A DNA stretch of 64,000 nucleotides from FW021-bin31 sp964647485 (GCA_964647485.1 CAZYHV010000006.1:62001-126000); one strand, 5' to 3'; counted from the stretch's first letter, positions 28,167 through 37,866 are shown. Notes: generated by a model from the letters alone, not told the origin. A program made the numbers and translations.

Positions 28167-28174
28167 TATATTTG
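28167..28174 (+). promoter_or_regulatory. -7 promoter element for the GH127 gene
   Basis: TATATTTG matches the Bacteroidota -7 consensus TAnnTTTG exactly and lies 40 bp before the GH127 ATG, in the 99-bp gap to the divergent peptidase gene. A -33 TTTG at standard spacing is not evident (only TTTA at 28139-28142, slightly too far). Confidence 0.4.
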
Positions 28175-28214
28175 ACAATATAAATAATCCCCCTATCATT
28201 AAAAACACGGTTTT

Positions 28215-30680
28215 ATGTTTATTTCTATACTAAAGAAAACGGGTCTTTTTTTATTGATAAGTCTGTTGTTTAGTGGTTTTATGGGGATGCGGGTAGATCC
28301 CCTTTCTGAGTCTGTTGGAAAGGTACCCCATCTTTCCAAAGATTATCCTATACAGCCGGTTCCGTTTAATCAAGTTCATTTTACGGATAAGTTTTGGAAA
28401 CCAAGGATTGATAAGATGTTTACCGTGACTCTTCCTCATGAATTGGCAGAGTTGAAGAGCACCGGGAGAGATAAGAATTTCATACTGGCAGCGGAGACGA
28501 TGGCTACGAAAGCAGATACTGCCAATTTCTGTACAAAATACCCTTTTGATGATACGGATTTATATAAAGTGATTCAAGGGATTAGTTATCTGTTACAAAT
28601 TCATCCGGATGCGGCTTTAAAAGCAAGCATGGATAGTTTAATAAATTTGATTGCAGCGGCACAGGAACCGGATGGGTATTTATATACAGCACGAACGGTT
28701 AATCCATTGCGTACGCCTGATTGGTCAGGATCTCATCGTTGGGAAAAAGTGGAGAAGCTGAGCCATGAGCTTTATTGTTCAGGGCATTTGTTTCAGGCTG
28801 CTGCCGCCAATTATGTGTCTACCGGCGATAAAAAGCTTTTAAAAGTAGCTACCCGAAATGCGGATTTGCTGGATAGCACCTTTGGATGGGGGAAATTGGA
28901 AAAGTATCCGGGACATCCGGAGGTCGCCCTGGGACTGGTAAGTTTATATCGGGTAACGGGGAAAAAGAAATATTTGGAGTTAGCAAAATTCTTCCTGGAT
29001 GTTCGCGGACCGGGAGGAAATGCTTATGAGCAAGCACAGAAAAAAGTGGTGGATCAGAGAAAAGCAGTGGGTCATGCTGTACGAGCAGGATATCTGTATG
29101 CTTCCATGGCGGATGTATCTGCATTAACAGGAGATAGCGCATATTTACATGCGGATAATGCAATTTGGAAAGATATTGTTTCTTCTCAAATATATGTGAC
29201 GGGAGGTATTGGAGCAACGAGTAATGGTGAAGCCTTCGGTGATCCTTATCAGCTCCCTAATATGACGGCTTATAATGAAACTTGTGCTTCTATTGCCAAT
29301 GTCTATTTTAATCAACGTATGTTTTTGAGTCATGGAGAAGGAAAGTATTATGATGTTTTGGAACGTACCTTATATAATGCCTTGTTGTCGGGACTTTCCC
29401 TGAAAGGGGATCAATTCTTTTATCCTAATCCGTTAGAATCCTCGGGTCAGTATCAGAGAAGTGATTGGTTTGGATGCTCCTGTTGTCCGACGAACCTGGC
29501 TCGGTTTATTCCTGTGGTGGGAAGTTATTTTTATGCCACGAAAGGGAATGAAGTTTTTGTTAATCTCTATGGAGCCAATAAAGCAAAGATTCATTTATCT
29601 GATCAGACTCTCCGCTTAGAACAAAAGACCGATTATCCACGTTCAGGAGATATTACTATTGCCGTAAATCCGAAAAAGAAGGCAGACTTTCAGATAAAAT
29701 TACGGATTCCGGGTTGGGCTGTAGATCGACCTATCCCCAGTGATTTATATACCTTTGAAGGGAAACAAAAAACAACGGAAAGTTATTCTATAAGCTTAAA
29801 CGGGAAAGAGATTCATCCGAAATTAGAAGAGGGATATCTGGTACTCCAAAGAACCTGGAAGAAAGGAGATAGCATCAATTTACATCTCCCAATGCAGGTG
29901 CAGGTCGTTCATGCAAATCCTAAAGTTAAGGATGATCAGGCTAAGATAACCTTAGAACGAGGACCATTAGTTTATTGTTTAGAAGGTCCTGATAATCCTG
30001 ATGATAAAGTATTAAATATGATTATCGATCCGCAGCAAAGTTTTAAAACGGATTATCAAAAACAGTTATTAGATGGGATTACCGTAATCAATGGAAAAGG
30101 AAAGACCCTCAGACGAACAATGGATGGAGGAATAAAAACGAATCCCGTTCGTTTTACTGCCATCCCCTATTATACTTGGGCAAATAGAGGAGGTCATGAA
30201 ATGACCGTCTGGATTCCCACTGAAAAAAGTAGGGCTCGCCCTACTCCTGCACCTACTATCGCTTTTGAAAGTCAAGTGTCCTCTTCCCGTCCAACAAAGG
30301 ATTTGAAGGCGGTCAAAGATCAGCTTTTACCTAAAAATTCCAATGATCATTCTGTTTTGTATTATCATTGGTGGCCGAAAAAGGATACCCTGGTTTGGAT
30401 CGAGTATCAATTTAATCAGCCTCATACCATTTCTTCTTCAAAAGTATATTGGTATGATGATAGTCAGAGCGGTGGAGGATGTAAAGTCCCGGATAAGTGG
30501 GAATTGTTGTATGAAAAAGACGGAAAATGGCTTCCGGTGAAAAATATAGATGAGTATGGTACGAAAAGGGATCAAACGAATAAAGTCTCTTTTAAAAAAG
30601 TAAAAACATCGGCCTTGAAAATGAAGATTCAGCTGAAGAAAAAATATTCTACGGGAATATATGAATGGGCCGTTGAATAG
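28215..30680 (+). CDS. GH127 beta-L-arabinofuranosidase
   Basis: An 821-residue protein with a signal-like hydrophobic N-terminus. The DUF1680/GH127 (alpha/alpha)6 barrel spans about residues 50-470 and a beta-sandwich follows. The signature zinc-thiolate site is complete: Glu355 and Cys357 in YNETCASIANV, and Cys423 and Cys424 in GCSCCPTN. In the studied Bifidobacterium enzyme HypBA1 the equivalent residues hold zinc and the first Cys of the CC pair is the nucleophile. GH127 releases beta-L-arabinofuranose, best known from hydroxyproline-linked oligoarabinosides of extensin-type glycoproteins. About 150 extra C-terminal residues (from about 670) form a beta-rich domain with HTISSSKVYWYDD, resembling a discoidin-like binding module. 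It is oriented away from the S9 peptidase, with a -7 box just upstream. Confidence 0.92.
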   Translation: MFISILKKTGLFLLISLLFSGFMGMRVDPLSESVGKVPHLSKDYPIQPVPFNQVHFTDKFWKPRIDKMFTVTLPHELAELKSTGRDKNFILAAETMATKADTANFCTKYPFDDTDLYKVIQGISYLLQIHPDAALKASMDSLINLIAAAQEPDGYLYTARTVNPLRTPDWSGSHRWEKVEKLSHELYCSGHLFQAAAANYVSTGDKKLLKVATRNADLLDSTFGWGKLEKYPGHPEVALGLVSLYRVTGKKKYLELAKFFLDVRGPGGNAYEQAQKKVVDQRKAVGHAVRAGYLYASMADVSALTGDSAYLHADNAIWKDIVSSQIYVTGGIGATSNGEAFGDPYQLPNMTAYNETCASIANVYFNQRMFLSHGEGKYYDVLERTLYNALLSGLSLKGDQFFYPNPLESSGQYQRSDWFGCSCCPTNLARFIPVVGSYFYATKGNEVFVNLYGANKAKIHLSDQTLRLEQKTDYPRSGDITIAVNPKKKADFQIKLRIPGWAVDRPIPSDLYTFEGKQKTTESYSISLNGKEIHPKLEEGYLVLQRTWKKGDSINLHLPMQVQVVHANPKVKDDQAKITLERGPLVYCLEGPDNPDDKVLNMIIDPQQSFKTDYQKQLLDGITVINGKGKTLRRTMDGGIKTNPVRFTAIPYYTWANRGGHEMTVWIPTEKSRARPTPAPTIAFESQVSSSRPTKDLKAVKDQLLPKNSNDHSVLYYHWWPKKDTLVWIEYQFNQPHTISSSKVYWYDDSQSGGGCKVPDKWELLYEKDGKWLPVKNIDEYGTKRDQTNKVSFKKVKTSALKMKIQLKKKYSTGIYEWAVE

Positions 30681-30748
30681 AAAATAAAGGCTTAAAAAAA
30701 TAGTGACAAAGACTCAATAAAGAGACATGAAGATATAATTATAAAAAC

Positions 30749-30766
30749 AATACGAATTTGTCCCCC
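30749..30766 (+). promoter_or_regulatory. 18-bp motif, copy 2 (candidate regulatory site)
   Basis: AATACGAATTTGTCCCCC matches the motif at 495-512 in 17 of 18 positions. It lies 120 bp upstream of the ECF sigma gene and after the GH127 stop. Role inferred from position only. Confidence 0.4.
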
Positions 30767-30886
30767 TCTGTTTTGGCTCTCCCTCATGTACCTTACCCTA
30801 AAATTGGGGAAAATGAATGCAGGTGCCAAAAGCGTTAAAGAGGAGGGGGGATTCCTTTTGAGATATTGATTCAAACAAGATTACTT

Positions 30887-31474
30887 ATGTCAAAGATAAA
30901 GATAGGTTCTTTAATACAGCGAATATCATTATTCGACGATCAACAAGCCTTTAAGGAGTTGTTTTGGCATTATTATGATGATCTGTTTTATTTTTCTCGC
31001 TCTTTGGTGGGAAGTAAAGAAGTCGCAGAAGAAATAGTTGAAGATATCTTTGTGAATGTATGGAAGAAAAGAGAAGAGATGGGGGAAATTGAAAACCTGA
31101 AAGTCTATCTATATGTCTCTGTGAAGAACCGGTCATATAATTATCTGGAAAGGAATAAAAATCAATATTTACAAGATATAAATGCTGTAGAAGAATCACT
31201 TCTGAGTCATTATCCCGATCCGGAAGATATTTTATTTACTGCGGAGTTGAAAAAGGTTTTTGATGAAGCTATAATTAATCTCCCCCCTCAATGTCAACGT
31301 GTATATAAGCTGGTGAAATTGGATGGTCTCCGTTATAAAGAAGTCGCTACCATACTCGATATCTCTCCTCGTACAGTAGAAAACCATGTGGCTAAGGCGC
31401 TGAAGAAAATAGCTTCAAAAGTTAAAGTGTATCTTTCTGCTTCCTTTTTTATGGATACGGATTCCTCCAAATAA
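30887..31474 (+). CDS. ECF-family RNA polymerase sigma factor
   Basis: The ATG at 30887 gives a 195-residue protein beginning MSKIKIG; a start seven codons upstream is possible but less typical. Region 2 (about 25-90) includes FKELFWHYYDDLFYFSRSLVGSKEVAEEIVEDIFVNVWKKR. Region 4 (about 125-180) includes LPPQCQRVYKLVKLDGLRYKEVATILDISPRTVENHVAKALKKI. This is the Bacteroidota SigW-like ECF group that pairs with FecR-type anti-sigma factors. The anti-sigma gene follows after 81 bp and an STN-bearing SusC after that, forming a standard trans-envelope signalling cascade that switches on the PUL when its importer binds substrate. Confidence 0.95.
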   Translation: MSKIKIGSLIQRISLFDDQQAFKELFWHYYDDLFYFSRSLVGSKEVAEEIVEDIFVNVWKKREEMGEIENLKVYLYVSVKNRSYNYLERNKNQYLQDINAVEESLLSHYPDPEDILFTAELKKVFDEAIINLPPQCQRVYKLVKLDGLRYKEVATILDISPRTVENHVAKALKKIASKVKVYLSASFFMDTDSSK

Positions 31475-31555
31475 TAAATTTTTCTTTCTTAAACAGATCC
31501 GAAGTAGGGGATTTTTCTTTTTCCTGTGTCCTATTGAATAGAAGTATCAATATAA

Positions 31556-32692
31556 ATGGCACAAGACAAGCTTTGGATATTATTAGGAAAACAATTAAGT
31601 GGGGAAATCTCTGAAGAAGAAAGAGTCCTCCTGCACGAATTGATTAAGGAAGAGGATGGAGACTTGTCTTTTTTTATAGAGCTATTAGAAGAAGATTGGA
31701 AAAGGGGCAAAAAGTTGAACCTAAAAAATCATGAGCAGGAATTGAATAATCATTGGGCTCATTTGTCTGATCGCTTATTCGATCAGGAGAAAAATGATTT
31801 TAATGCTGTGAATGAGGAAAAGGAAGAACGATCAGGGAGAAAGAAGCATAGGAGGTGGTATGTTTTGGCAGCGTCAATTTTACTACTGTTGGGGATTTCC
31901 ATATTTTACTACTATCAAGGCACTTCTACTGTCTTTCCGAGAGGGGAAAAGATTAGTGTAGAAAATGGAACAAAGAAAAAGGTGATTTTGCCGGATAGTA
32001 CTGTTGTTTGGTTGAATGCAGGAAGTACTTTGACTTACAATGGAGGGTTTGGGAAGGAAAATAGAATGGTTTGGCTCAGCGGAGAAGGATGCTTTGATGT
32101 GGCAAAAGATGCTTCTCTTCCTTTTAAAGTATACACTTCCGATATTACCGTAAAAGTATTGGGTACTGTTTTTAATATCAGAGCTTATCAGGATGAATCA
32201 AAGGTTCAGACCACCTTGTTGAGTGGTAAAATACAAGTTTTACTTGATCAGAAAAAAGGAGAGAAGGTGGTTTTATTCCCGAAAGAGAAACTGACGGTAC
32301 ATGCTTCGAATATGCATCGAGCAGTTGATGCCGATGTAAAATATGAAGAGAAGAAGAAAAAGTTACCGCTCATAGCTCATCAACCCATTCAAAATAAGAT
32401 GAAATATCAGGTATCTAAACTGTCCCTAAATTCAAAAGATAGTTCCTTTTTTACCGAAACAGCCTGGATAGAAAATAAGGTGGCTTTTGTCAATGAAAGC
32501 TTTAAGGAAGTGGCAAAGAAAATGGACAGAAAATATGATACGCATATTATTTTTAAGGATCAAGATTTAGAAAAGGTGGTGATGACAGGTATTTTTAAGA
32601 AAGAAAAAATAGGAGAAGCTTTGCAGGTATTGCAATTACTGACTCCTTTTCATTATAAAATAAAACAGGATAGTATATATTTATTTAAATGA
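31556..32692 (+). CDS. FecR-family anti-sigma factor
   Basis: A 378-residue inner-membrane protein. The cytoplasmic N-terminal part, about residues 1-98, would hold the ECF sigma. One transmembrane helix lies at about 101-118 (WYVLAASILLLLGISIFYYY). The periplasmic FecR domain, about 130-230, has NGTKKKVILPDSTVVWLNAGS and VKVLGTVFNIRAY. The C-terminal STN-like/DUF4974 part ends with VVMTGIFKKEKIGEALQVLQLLTPFHYKI. It receives the signal from the STN domain of the SusC at 32861 and releases the sigma factor encoded upstream. Confidence 0.94.
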   Translation: MAQDKLWILLGKQLSGEISEEERVLLHELIKEEDGDLSFFIELLEEDWKRGKKLNLKNHEQELNNHWAHLSDRLFDQEKNDFNAVNEEKEERSGRKKHRRWYVLAASILLLLGISIFYYYQGTSTVFPRGEKISVENGTKKKVILPDSTVVWLNAGSTLTYNGGFGKENRMVWLSGEGCFDVAKDASLPFKVYTSDITVKVLGTVFNIRAYQDESKVQTTLLSGKIQVLLDQKKGEKVVLFPKEKLTVHASNMHRAVDADVKYEEKKKKLPLIAHQPIQNKMKYQVSKLSLNSKDSSFFTETAWIENKVAFVNESFKEVAKKMDRKYDTHIIFKDQDLEKVVMTGIFKKEKIGEALQVLQLLTPFHYKIKQDSIYLFK

Positions 32693-32758
32693 GCCATCGG
32701 TGTATATTGGAATCCTCCGATTATCGGAAAGAACCCCTTGACAGGCTCAGGATAAAAA

Positions 32759-32780
32759 AGGAAGAGCAGCCACTCTTCCT
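32759..32780 (+). terminator. 8-bp perfect hairpin after the anti-sigma gene
   Basis: AGGAAGAG and CTCTTCCT form a perfect 8-bp stem with a 6-nt loop. It is not followed by a T-run, so it may be a terminator, a processing site or a leader element between the signalling genes and susC. Confidence 0.4.
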
Positions 32781-32831
32781 CATAAAGGTTCTATCATTCA
32801 TGGAGCAGGTAGTTATTAAAGAAAATTCCTG

Positions 32832-32858
32832 CTTTGATTTTTAACCCTCAAATCAAAG
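32832..32858 (+). promoter_or_regulatory. Hairpin adjoining the start codon of STN-type susC
   Basis: CTTTGATTT and AAATCAAAG are a perfect 9-bp inverted repeat around a 9-nt loop. The right arm ends 2 nt before the ATG at 32861. If formed in mRNA it would occupy the ribosome-landing region, and as DNA it could be an operator. Its precise placement argues against chance, but function is inferred. Confidence 0.45.
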
Positions 32859-32860
32859 GT

Positions 32861-35800
32861 ATGCAAAAAAATCTATTTATGATGACTTTGCCTTTTAGGG
32901 CAAATAGGTCATTCTCAAAATTACTTCTTATGATGAAGTGGACTTTCTTTCTATTAGTCATTTCGTTTATGCAGGTATCTGCCCATGCATCTTCTCAAGA
33001 GAAATTTACATTTGACTATGACCATGTCAGTGCAGAGAAGATCTTCACCAAGCTTCAAAAAGAAGGAAGCTATCGCTTTTTTTATACCCAAAAGAATATA
33101 CAGAAACTGGGCGATGTAAGCCTTCGGGTAAAAGATGCTTCCATCCGGGAGATTCTCGATAGCGTTTTATCTCAAGGATTAACCTACAAGATTGTGGGAG
33201 AGGATATGATTGTTATTTCCTCAAGGGATGAAATAGCCGATCAAATTAAAGTCAACGGAACGGTAACGGACAGTCTGGGAAATCCTCTGGTTGGCGTGAC
33301 GGTCAAAGTGAAAGGAGAAAGTAAAGGCGTTTATACAAATGCACAGGGGCAATTTTCTATCGGTGTTTCAGAGAATGCAGTTCTGGAAGTTTCCTATGTG
33401 GGATATCAATCAAAGACCGTTCCTGTAGATGGACAGCATACGTTAAATATTATTTTAACTAGGACGAGTTCGTCTTTGAATGAATTGGTTGTAGTGGGAT
33501 ATGGAACGCAAAAGAAATCGGATGTGACAGGAGCGATTTCCTCCATTTCCCCGGAAGAGTTTGAATCTGTTCCCTCCACAGACGTTGCTCAGGCTTTAGC
33601 AGGCAAGGTGGCCGGATTGAATATTTCTCAAGGCGATGCTATTCCCGGAACTTCTCCGGATATTTTGGTTCGGGGAAAAAATTCAATCAGTGCGAGTACC
33701 AGCCCACTTATCGTTTTGGATGGTGTCCCATACAGTGGAGGACTAAATAGCATTAATAAAAATAATATCAAGAGTATTAATGTTTTAAAGGGACCTTCGG
33801 CGACTGCGATATATGGAACCAGAGGATCGAATGGAGTGATACTTATTACTACCAAAAAAGGGAAGAAGGGGAAGCCCCGGATTTCCTATAATGGTTATAT
33901 AGGAACATCCTCTTTTTCAAATGAAATTACTCCGGCAAGTCCTGAGGAATATCTTGAAAAATGGAAGTGGTATCAATTAGAAACCAATGTTCCTGAGGAT
34001 GAATTGACTCCGGTTCCGAATTCTCCCGGAGGTAATGAATATAAAAATTATGAGGATGGGAAAACGGTAGACTGGATGGAAGAGATGAAGCAGCCCTCAT
34101 ATATTACGGATCACAATGTTACTATTTCAGGGGCTACGGATTATGTGAGTTATTATGTGACAGGAGAATATATGAAGCAGCAGGGGATTATTAAAGGCTA
34201 TAACTTTACCAGAACAAATATTCGTGCCAATTTGGATGCCGAATTAACAGATTATTTGAAAATGGGGGTTAATCTGTTCTACAATGCAAATAATTATGAT
34301 GGTGCACAAGCGGATATGTTAATGGGTGAGGAAATGAGTCCTTTTGGAAGTCTGTACGATGCAAATGGAGATTATGCCATTTATCCTATGGATCCGGAGC
34401 TTCTTTATACGAGCCCGATGGTTCCTCTGTACAGAGATAGGATCAGTCGTTATAAAAGATTGGATGGACAAGGTTATGCCATCTTCAAGCCTGCCGAAAT
34501 TGCAGATGGATTATCCTTTTTAAAGGGGTTGCAGTATCGTTTGAATGCGTCTTATTCCTATGCCCCTTCCCGGAATGCTACTTATGAGGGAAGAAAAGCC
34601 GGGAATACCTCAAATGGTAGTGCAAATTTGAATTATACGAATGATAAGAACTGGTTAATAGAGAATATATTAAGTTGGAAAAGAGATTTTGGCGCACATC
34701 ATATAGACTTTACCGGTTTGTATAGTGCGCAGGAATTTACTCATTTTTATTCTTCTTCCGGAGCCTCCGGTTTTGTCAATGACTTGCTTTCTTACAATAA
34801 TTTAGGTGCAGGATCAACCCAATCGGCAGGATCTGATGCAAATAGTTATACGTTACTTTCTCAAATGGCGCGGATCAACTATTCTTACAAGAATACTTAT
34901 CTATTAACCTTAACAGCGAGAAGAGACGGGTATTCAGCTTTTGGTGCGAATACAAATAAGTATGCTTTATTTCCCAGTGTTGCTGTAGGGTGGAATATCA
35001 GTAATGAACATTTTATGGAGGATGTGAATGCCATTAATCATCTGAAATTGAGAGCCGGTTATGGTAAAACGGGGAATCAGGCTATTTCTCCCGAACAGAC
35101 AAAGACCACTGATGGTACCGTGCTCTATCCTTTTAATGGTTTGAGTACTGTAGGTACCATTTCGAGTGTTTTAGGGAATGCCGATTTACAATGGGAAGCA
35201 AGTACAACTTTGGATGTCGGACTGGACTTTAGCCTGCTTAAAAACAGGATCGGTGGAACAATAGATTTTTATCATACCCGAACTAAAGGGTTGTTATTGC
35301 AAAGACACTTACCTACGATTACCGGATATTCTTCGGTTTGGGCGAATCTGGGAGAAACGACAAATCAAGGTTTTGAGATTACTTTGAATACCGTTAATAT
35401 AAAATCAGGTGATTTTACCTGGAAGAGTAACCTCTCTTTTTCTACCAATAAAAATAGGATAGTTGATCTATATGGAGATAAGAAAAGTGATGTCGGGAAC
35501 CGTTGGTTTATTGGACAGCCTATCAATGTGATTTATGATTATAAAATGGAAGGTATCTGGCAGACAGATGAAAAGACAGAAGCTGATGACTTCAATGCGG
35601 AACCGGGGGATATAAAATTTGCAGACCTTAACGGAGATGGGGAAATTACGGGGGATGATCGATCCATTTTAGGTTCTACTGCTCCGGATTGGCGGGGAGG
35701 TTTTGGTAATACCTTTTCCTATAAGAATTTCTCTTTGAGTATTTTTATTCAAACGGTTCAAGGCGTACTCAAAGATAATCATCAACTGAGTTGGGTAGAC

Positions 35801-36157
35801 CTGGCCGGCAGACGTAATATTCCGGCAGGACTTACTTATTGGACTCCTGAAAATCATAATAACAGCATGCCTGCTTTGAGTTATACCAATACGATAGGTT
35901 ATGGATTCCCCCGAGATGCTAGTTTTACTCGCTTGAAAGATGTGACCTTGTCTTATTCTTTACCCCAGCATGTATTAGAAAAAACAGGTCTTGGCAATTT
36001 GGAAGTGTATCTTAGTGGAACCAATCTATATACTTGGACTTCGTGGTTTGGTTGGGATCCTGAGGCTTATTATGCCCCTCGTGGTTGGGGTGGAGCAGAA
36101 ACCAATTTCCCTACACAACGCACGATTGTATTTGGCGTCAACATCACCCTTCGTTAA
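32861..36157 (+). CDS. SusC-like TonB receptor with N-terminal STN signalling domain (pair 3)
   Basis: The start at the ATG 32861 is preferred to an upstream TTG. The 1098-residue protein has a signal peptide (MKWTFFLLVISFMQVSAHA). An STN domain, about residues 48-118, includes SAEKIFTKLQKEGSYRFFY and IREILDSVLSQGLTYKI. Then come the carboxypeptidase-regulatory-like domain, the NELVVVGYGTQKKSD TonB-box region, the plug with VLKGPSATAIYGTRGSNGV, and a barrel. The STN domain contacts the FecR anti-sigma factor encoded just upstream, so this receptor both imports glycan and reports its presence. An 87-bp stretch in the linker before the regulatory domain is nearly identical to the SusC at 38056. 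Confidence 0.96.
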   Translation: MQKNLFMMTLPFRANRSFSKLLLMMKWTFFLLVISFMQVSAHASSQEKFTFDYDHVSAEKIFTKLQKEGSYRFFYTQKNIQKLGDVSLRVKDASIREILDSVLSQGLTYKIVGEDMIVISSRDEIADQIKVNGTVTDSLGNPLVGVTVKVKGESKGVYTNAQGQFSIGVSENAVLEVSYVGYQSKTVPVDGQHTLNIILTRTSSSLNELVVVGYGTQKKSDVTGAISSISPEEFESVPSTDVAQALAGKVAGLNISQGDAIPGTSPDILVRGKNSISASTSPLIVLDGVPYSGGLNSINKNNIKSINVLKGPSATAIYGTRGSNGVILITTKKGKKGKPRISYNGYIGTSSFSNEITPASPEEYLEKWKWYQLETNVPEDELTPVPNSPGGNEYKNYEDGKTVDWMEEMKQPSYITDHNVTISGATDYVSYYVTGEYMKQQGIIKGYNFTRTNIRANLDAELTDYLKMGVNLFYNANNYDGAQADMLMGEEMSPFGSLYDANGDYAIYPMDPELLYTSPMVPLYRDRISRYKRLDGQGYAIFKPAEIADGLSFLKGLQYRLNASYSYAPSRNATYEGRKAGNTSNGSANLNYTNDKNWLIENILSWKRDFGAHHIDFTGLYSAQEFTHFYSSSGASGFVNDLLSYNNLGAGSTQSAGSDANSYTLLSQMARINYSYKNTYLLTLTARRDGYSAFGANTNKYALFPSVAVGWNISNEHFMEDVNAINHLKLRAGYGKTGNQAISPEQTKTTDGTVLYPFNGLSTVGTISSVLGNADLQWEASTTLDVGLDFSLLKNRIGGTIDFYHTRTKGLLLQRHLPTITGYSSVWANLGETTNQGFEITLNTVNIKSGDFTWKSNLSFSTNKNRIVDLYGDKKSDVGNRWFIGQPINVIYDYKMEGIWQTDEKTEADDFNAEPGDIKFADLNGDGEITGDDRSILGSTAPDWRGGFGNTFSYKNFSLSIFIQTVQGVLKDNHQLSWVDLAGRRNIPAGLTYWTPENHNNSMPALSYTNTIGYGFPRDASFTRLKDVTLSYSLPQHVLEKTGLGNLEVYLSGTNLYTWTSWFGWDPEAYYAPRGWGGAETNFPTQRTIVFGVNITLR
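33236..33322 (+). repeat. 87-bp near-identical patch shared with the next susC (copy 1)
   Basis: Matches 38260-38346 with one substitution over 87 bp (GTAACGGACAG versus GTAACAGACAG). It codes for the ADQIKVNGTVTDSLGNPLVG region, while flanking codons differ strongly. Confidence 0.9.
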
Positions 36158-36177
36158 TGATTTAAAAGTTTAATACC

Positions 36178-37866
36178 ATGAAAAAATATATAATTTACAT
36201 TGCTATCTCTATAGCAGGCATAGTAATAACGAGTTCTTGCAACAATAATTTTTTGAATGAAAAGTTATATTCTTCTTATGCTCCGGAAACATTAGCAGAT
36301 TCTTTAGGTATTGAATCTTCCTTATCAGGGCTATACTATGATTTAAGTTTGTGGTATACCTATTCGGGAAATCAAGGATGGTTATGTGTTTGGCAGGCCG
36401 GTACCGATATTGCTTATCCGGCACAACCGGAGGGCTATGAAATCCCATATACTAATTATGATAAGTTGATTTCTACAGATGGTGCAGCTGAACATACATG
36501 GCAGTGGGCCTATAAGTTGATTAGCGATGCAAATACTATTATTAGTACGGTTCATAGCGAAGCGGTTCAGGAGTCAATGGGTGAAACGGGGAGAAGAGAA
36601 GCAGAGGCAGAAGCCAGATTTTTTAGAGGATATGCTTATGAGAAACTGGTTACCTTTTTTGGATCGGTTCCTCTTATAACAGAACCGGTAACAGGTCCCA
36701 AAACAGATTTTGTTCGTCCGGATATAGCAGATGTGAATGCCCAAATAGTGAATGATCTTTCTTTTGCATCAGAATATTTGACCGATGTAAATAATATGAA
36801 AGAAAATGCCAATGGAGCGATGTATGAGAGAGTGAATAAAGCTGCAGCGATGCAGGAATTGGCTATTGCTTATTTGAGAATTGGAAAACCCGATAGTGCT
36901 TTGGTCCAGACGCAAGCTATTATTAATAGTCAAAATTTTCAATTGATCGATCAACGTTATGGCGTAGATCAGAGTGATCCGGGAGATTTCTATCATGATA
37001 TGTTTATATATGGGAATCAACGAAGAGGTCAGGGAAATACTGAAGCTATCTGGGTCTTAGAGCAAGAAAATCCAAATTCTGTTAATGGCGGAATCTCAGG
37101 TTCTAGTCAACTTCGACGGGCTTGGCAAGTTTCGGTACACTCTATGCCGGGATTTATTCTTAGTGATTCTACTGGCGGAAGAGGGATTGGTCGTATGCGT
37201 TTGAATAATTGGGTGCTCTATAATTTATATGATCAAGGCGATATTAGAAATTCAAGGTATAATATTAAAAGGCATTATTATTATAATGATCCTTCCTATT
37301 CAAAATATGGAGAAGTGATGAAACCCGGAGACGGAGGTTCTAAGCGTCAGGATACTTTATTCAAAATAGGTCCCGAAACAACCAAATGGTTCTGCTTTGA
37401 TCCGGATGATGAATTTGGGTATGCGGCTATTAAAGATATTATTATTATGCGCTTAGGAGGGACTTATCTTTTACAAGCGGAAGCCCAGGTTCAACTTAAA
37501 AATTATAGTGGTGCAGCCGAGAGTATAAATGTATTGAGAAAAAGAGCTTTTGCTAATTATCCTACCCAAGGGAAAGTGACGGCTTCTGAAATTTCAGGTA
37601 GTGGACATGAGGGAATGGATTTTATTCTGGATGAACGTGCTCGGGAGCTCTTAGCCGAAGAGAATCGACGGGAGACCTTGATGCGTACAGGATTGCTTTA
37701 TGAGCGTGTGATGGGACATATTGCTCCTACAGAAGAAGCCTCAGCCAATATATTACCTTATCCTATTGAAGGATTAACTAAAGATAAAGCTCAATATTTT
37801 CCGATTCCACAAAATGAAATTGATTTGAATAAAGATGCAGAGTTAAATCAGAATGCGGGATATTAA
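36178..37866 (+). CDS. SusD-like glycan-binding lipoprotein (pair 3)
   Basis: A 562-residue RagB/SusD protein with the lipobox ITSSC and mature start CNNNFLNEKLYS. The middle has EAEARFFRGYAYEKLVTFFGSVPLI, a standard SusD helix. The C-terminal part has MDFILDERARELLAEENRRETLMRTG and the tail YFPIPQNEIDLNKDAELNQNAGY. It sits 20 bp after the STN-type susC and forms the lid of that importer. It is followed by a strong hairpin, so transcription may be tuned between pair 3 and pair 4. Confidence 0.94.
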   Translation: MKKYIIYIAISIAGIVITSSCNNNFLNEKLYSSYAPETLADSLGIESSLSGLYYDLSLWYTYSGNQGWLCVWQAGTDIAYPAQPEGYEIPYTNYDKLISTDGAAEHTWQWAYKLISDANTIISTVHSEAVQESMGETGRREAEAEARFFRGYAYEKLVTFFGSVPLITEPVTGPKTDFVRPDIADVNAQIVNDLSFASEYLTDVNNMKENANGAMYERVNKAAAMQELAIAYLRIGKPDSALVQTQAIINSQNFQLIDQRYGVDQSDPGDFYHDMFIYGNQRRGQGNTEAIWVLEQENPNSVNGGISGSSQLRRAWQVSVHSMPGFILSDSTGGRGIGRMRLNNWVLYNLYDQGDIRNSRYNIKRHYYYNDPSYSKYGEVMKPGDGGSKRQDTLFKIGPETTKWFCFDPDDEFGYAAIKDIIIMRLGGTYLLQAEAQVQLKNYSGAAESINVLRKRAFANYPTQGKVTASEISGSGHEGMDFILDERARELLAEENRRETLMRTGLLYERVMGHIAPTEEASANILPYPIEGLTKDKAQYFPIPQNEIDLNKDAELNQNAGY

